Shown piece after piece: positions 60,216 through 64,000 of a DNA stretch of 64,000 nucleotides (its first letter is position 1; each line of letters begins with the position of its first letter). The stretch is taken from NCBI GenBank assembly GCA_030490835.1, contig CM059977.1:20627335-20691334 (forward strand), read 5' to 3'. Under the pieces are notes generated by a model. It saw nothing but the letters and a program-made list of their open reading frames with translations. It was not told the origin of the DNA and did no database searches. Source of the stretch: Annona cherimola (lineage: Eukaryota; Streptophyta; Magnoliopsida; Magnoliales; Annonaceae). A program made the translations under genes and the position numbers.

Positions 60216-62550
60216 GTGTTTGCATTCTTAATACGCGAAATTAAGGCTTTACTGGATAGTTTGCACACCGTAACAAATTCCTATTTATTTAACAATTTTT
60301 CGTCACGTGTAATATATGCTGGTTATTATTATTTTTTTTTTACAAAACGAAATTGAAAGAAGATAAAAACAATGATGAAAATGTAAGCGGGTAAAGTACC
60401 GATGGAACACAACGATAACTATCCTTACGTTCTAAACCTACAAAATTCTTGGATGGAATATGCATAGGGATGAGAATGTAGTAACTAATGATGTGTGTTA
60501 GGAATAAGTAAAATCGTGTTAGAAATTGAAGAAGCTATTTTGAAATTTGAGAAATTATCTTAGGAACGGTAATACAAATTCAATTCAAAATTCTCGTATA
60601 GTTTGAAACAACCCCTATTGATCTCAAATTTTGAAAATTATATTTTCTCCTTTAAACATTTTTTAAAAAAAGTTAAGATGGTTTTGATATAAAATGTAAT
60701 TATTCCCACCCCAAATAACCATATGCCCTGGCCTCAACCATGCAAAATTGCCCCTTCACGCCAATGTTCTAGACCAGCTTCTAAATCTAAGATTTTAAAA
60801 AGGAAAATTCCATCTTAAAACCCATGAAACAAGTATTCCCTCAAACTAATCCTTATCTTGCACAAACCCTTCGCTTGCCTGCACTTCTGAATCGTGGCAG
60901 TCAGAAGAGCTGCTAGGATGAAGTCCAGATCCACCCGTGTGCGTTGGGTCTAGTTAGCCCCAACTGCAACTGCCAAGTTATTAAAATAATTTAAATATTA
61001 TCTGCTTTAACATTGAAAATCCAGATTTTATGTCAATGAAAATCATAGTTGAAATAACAAATAACAGACATATTACATGGGTTACGCTTAAGGTCAACCA
61101 GCACATATAAATATATTTGAGTTAACTGGTTTTATTTTGGCCCACCTTGACTATAATATAAAAATTTATTCCATCCATTACACTTATAATTAATCATTTA
61201 TTTAGCCACATGAATATCTTTATTTTGATATTTTTTAGATTTTTTTATGTAACTTAGCCTAGTGGATATCTTATTTCGATGATTTAGAATGTCAATCAAT
61301 TAATATATTTGAAATTTTATATATTATAAGATCCAAGAAAATATGAAGCGCAGGGGAAGATGTATTCGATGGAGGATCATATAAAGCACAAAGTTATATC
61401 TCACGGGGCATTATGTTTTAAAAAAGTATATTACATATAACTAATTTTTAATATTAACATATTAATTTCATTCTATTTAAATTTTAATATCAAAAAATTA
61501 AATTTCGATAATTTATATGATTTTCTAATAATAAATTTATTAAATAGTTAGTTTTGAATTAATATTAATTCCATAAATATCATATTATCCTAATCTTTTT
61601 GTTATAAGTATGTTTTGTTGTGTCGAATATTATATATGTATTTAATTTAGAAATAAGTAATTAATGTTAAAAATTCAGTTTATCTTCCTATAAAGGCTTA
61701 AATTTCATTCATAGATACTTGTTATAACAAATTATAAATATATCCAATAAATTTAATTTTGCCTTGTAGTGGATTTAATATAAAAATTATGACTAATTTA
61801 TTAGTCATAATTTTTTATTAAACATCATGAAAAATTCTCAAAGTGCTCTTTCATTCCTTTGTAATGAAAGAAAATTGCTCTCTCCAACATTGCTAGTTAT
61901 AGGAGCTTACGTCGTCACTTTCGGGAGTGCTGACCTCACCTTGAAATTATTCTCCGAATGTACCGGCGTCCTGGTGCGCATCTGGTCGGCGAGCTGATGC
62001 GCGTCCTCATATGCATAATGCATCCCCTCCGCACTGCGCATCCCTCGTTCAATAATTGCATAGCAATAATAAAAAATAATAACAATAATTGCCTAGCAAC
62101 TACGCGGGTTCTACGCTCGCGCATAGATAAAGTAAATCAAATCTTTTTAATTCTTATATTTATAATTCAACCTAATTACATATTGCAATCTTAATTATTT
62201 GTAATGCTAGGATTATACGCTTGCGGATAGATTAAGTAAATCAAATATTTTTTTATGACTATTATGTATAATAAGCAAAGCAAACTAAAAATAGACTACT
62301 ATCATTAAGTAAATATGATTCACAGCCAACGTCTTGGTTGAATTAAGGCGTCGTTTATTCTTCACATAAAAAAGGCTTTGTTTACTCTTTTAAAGTAATT
62401 TTTAAATTACTATATAAATAATAAACCATCATGCACAAAATTCTTATAAAAATATATTTAAAAAGTGTCATTTAAGAAAGGCACCTGAAACTATTTATCC
62501 TTAAAAGTGCTACAGTAATAGTTGTTTATTGAGCAAGCTACTAAGTTAAA
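60216..62550. other. Non-coding stretch
   Basis: AT-rich, with lower-copy, higher-GC patches at 60720-60960 and 61900-62115. No frame with recognisable motifs on either strand. Confidence 0.4.
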
Positions 62551-62557
62551 CGAAGCT

Positions 62558-62818
62558 TAAGGTATCGTTTGGTAATAGGGTAGGAAGGAAAGTGAGAAAA
62601 GAAATATTTTTAAAAGTGTGAGAATGACGTGATATAATAAGAGTAAAATAAAAATAAATAAGGTAGTTATATGAGAAAATAATTAGAATATAGAGTTAAA
62701 ATGAAAAAATAAGTGTAATTAGATACTTAAAATGTTAAATCATTTTCTAAAAAGTCTATAAAAGTGAGGTGAGTGAAAGTGAGTTTTCTACCTACACTAC
62801 TTATCAAATGGACCTTAG
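62558..62818 (+). mobile_element. hAT-like MITE, family III, copy 13 (degenerate)
   Basis: Starts TAAGGTATCGTTTGG and ends TCAAATGGACCTTA, inverted. The interior keeps GACGTGATATAATAAGAGTA. Confidence 0.6.
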
Positions 62819-63880
62819 CCTGGAGTGCAAGATGTTAGAAAGGGACTACGAGACACTACCGATAAGAGAGTGAGTTGGAGGGCTTTGCAACACAATTTCA
62901 AGCCTAACAATTTCATCAAACCTAGGGACTATGGGAACCTTAAGCGAAGAAGAAAGGAGCACACTAACAATTATTCAAGTGTGCATAAGGAAGGGTAGAA
63001 GCATATCGAAAAAGGTGGCAATTGCAACTAAGGGTGCAAGTGGGTTATTTTACCCAATCCATTTTAAAGAAGGTTAAGTTGGGTTGAGTTGAACAAGTTA
63101 ATTCGGTTGGTTGTGAATTAATTTTCAAGTTCGGTTGAACCCAACTTAACTTGATCAACCTAACTTATGGGTAGTAGGGTTCTAAGTTTTGTGTTTAAAC
63201 TAACTCAACCTAATCAAGTTGGTAGCAGCATACACTTATACATCAGTACAAGTGTGATGTGCATCGAGCATAATTGCGCAATTGATATCAATGTTCCCAA
63301 AATTAAGTTGCGAGTTGCACTGTTTTCGTGTTCAGTTCCGGTTGAACCCGTTCAATTGTTGATTAACCGTTTTAAACCATAACAAAAATTAATAAAAAGT
63401 ACTTATAATATGCTAATTTTAAATTTTATTTTATAGTGTAAAATTTAAAATTAATTATATGCAATATGAGTTTCTATAAACATAGAATAAAAGATTTGCA
63501 ATGTAAGACGATTATTTTATGTATTTAATGCTGAAATTCAAATTTTAATTTTTTAAGATAAAAATAGCTAAACATCACTATCGTGGTGTTCAAATAGTAC
63601 CGTAAAAGTATCTGATCTTGATTGAAGGAGAGAAAAGTATGTTATCTTGACCGAAGAGGTGCATGGAAAGATGAATATCGCTGCTTACCTTTTCTTCGTC
63701 TTCTTCTTCTTCTTTTTTTCTCTAGGTTTTGCAGACACGAGAACTAGATCATCGTTTTACACGGTTTTCATAAAATATGGAGAACCACGAGTAAACCAGG
63801 CCGAGCCAGCTGCAGTTCACGATCCGACTAGCCCGGCTGCTCGATTCACCGAGTTTTCAAAACACCGATTGACATGTTTA
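62819..63880. other. Non-coding stretch with a MITE-like start at 63029
   Basis: TAAGGGTGCAAGTGGG at about 63029 followed by GGTTGGGTT-type sequence looks like another hAT-like element, but no right end was found. The frame at 63647-63889 begins with a run of Phe from a pyrimidine tract and has no recognised motif. Confidence 0.35.
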
Positions 63881-63884
63881 GGAG

Positions 63885-64000
63885 ATTGAAAACTCTTCAA
63901 ATTAAAATTTTTTTCTTTTCATAATTATCTTATTTTTAATTATTTCTCGATATCTTCTTATATAATTATTCTAGTTTTCCATTATTACTATAAATACAAT
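63885..64000 (-). mobile_element. hAT-like MITE, family III, copy 14 (cut by the window end)
   Basis: AAAATTTTTTTCTTTTCATA, TTATTTTTAATTATTTCTCG and TATAATTATTCTAGTTTTCC follow the minus-strand order of the family interior. The rest lies beyond the window. Confidence 0.4.

Noticed and set aside
63647..63889. Open frame with hydrophobic start near the window end
   Set aside because: The hydrophobic run comes from a pyrimidine tract and the rest has no recognised motif; it runs into a MITE.

Overview
The window is nuclear DNA of a flowering plant. It is AT-rich and gene-poor, its genes have many short exons with GT-AG introns, and it is crowded with small DNA transposons and pieces of LTR retrotransposon. 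The exact species cannot be told from the sequence. Only two genes look intact: a BOI/BRG-type RING-finger E3 ubiquitin ligase (6099-7371, 4 exons, 327 aa) and a secreted subtilisin-like serine protease of the SBT3 type (31537-37127, 10 exons, 795 aa). I rebuilt both by joining exons at GT-AG sites, and both keep an open frame to the stop.

Layout. 1-5.6 kb: repeats and low-copy non-coding DNA. 5.7-7.4 kb: the RING ligase with a long CT microsatellite in its leader. 7.4-12.7 kb: non-coding, with a palindromic element at 11.25 kb. 12.7-14.7 kb: a decayed minus-strand coding frame of unknown identity, next to remnants of one subtilase. 16.5-25.5 kb: a second subtilase, broken by frameshifts, a stop and loss of the catalytic histidine. 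26.9-28.1 kb: copy A of a conserved non-coding segment. 31.5-37.1 kb: the intact subtilase. 38.3-38.8 kb: segment copy B, followed by an LTR. 39.2-44.35 kb: retroelement remains, mainly a broken Copia element inserted in segment copy C. 46.0-46.7 kb: one exon of a fourth subtilase. 48-64 kb: nested DNA transposons, a scrap of an SUVH-type histone H3K9 methyltransferase, a 103-bp tandem repeat, and segment copy D at 57-59.7 kb.

The subtilase copies and segments A-D suggest an old tandem array whose unit was a subtilase plus a flanking non-coding block. One member survived and the others decayed as transposons landed in them. At least eight families of non-autonomous elements are visible. Several still show their target-site duplications, so their ends can be set to the base: 8-bp duplications (hAT-like) and 9-bp duplications around long near-palindromes (Mutator-like fold-backs). 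No tRNA, rRNA, CRISPR array or prokaryotic feature was recognised.
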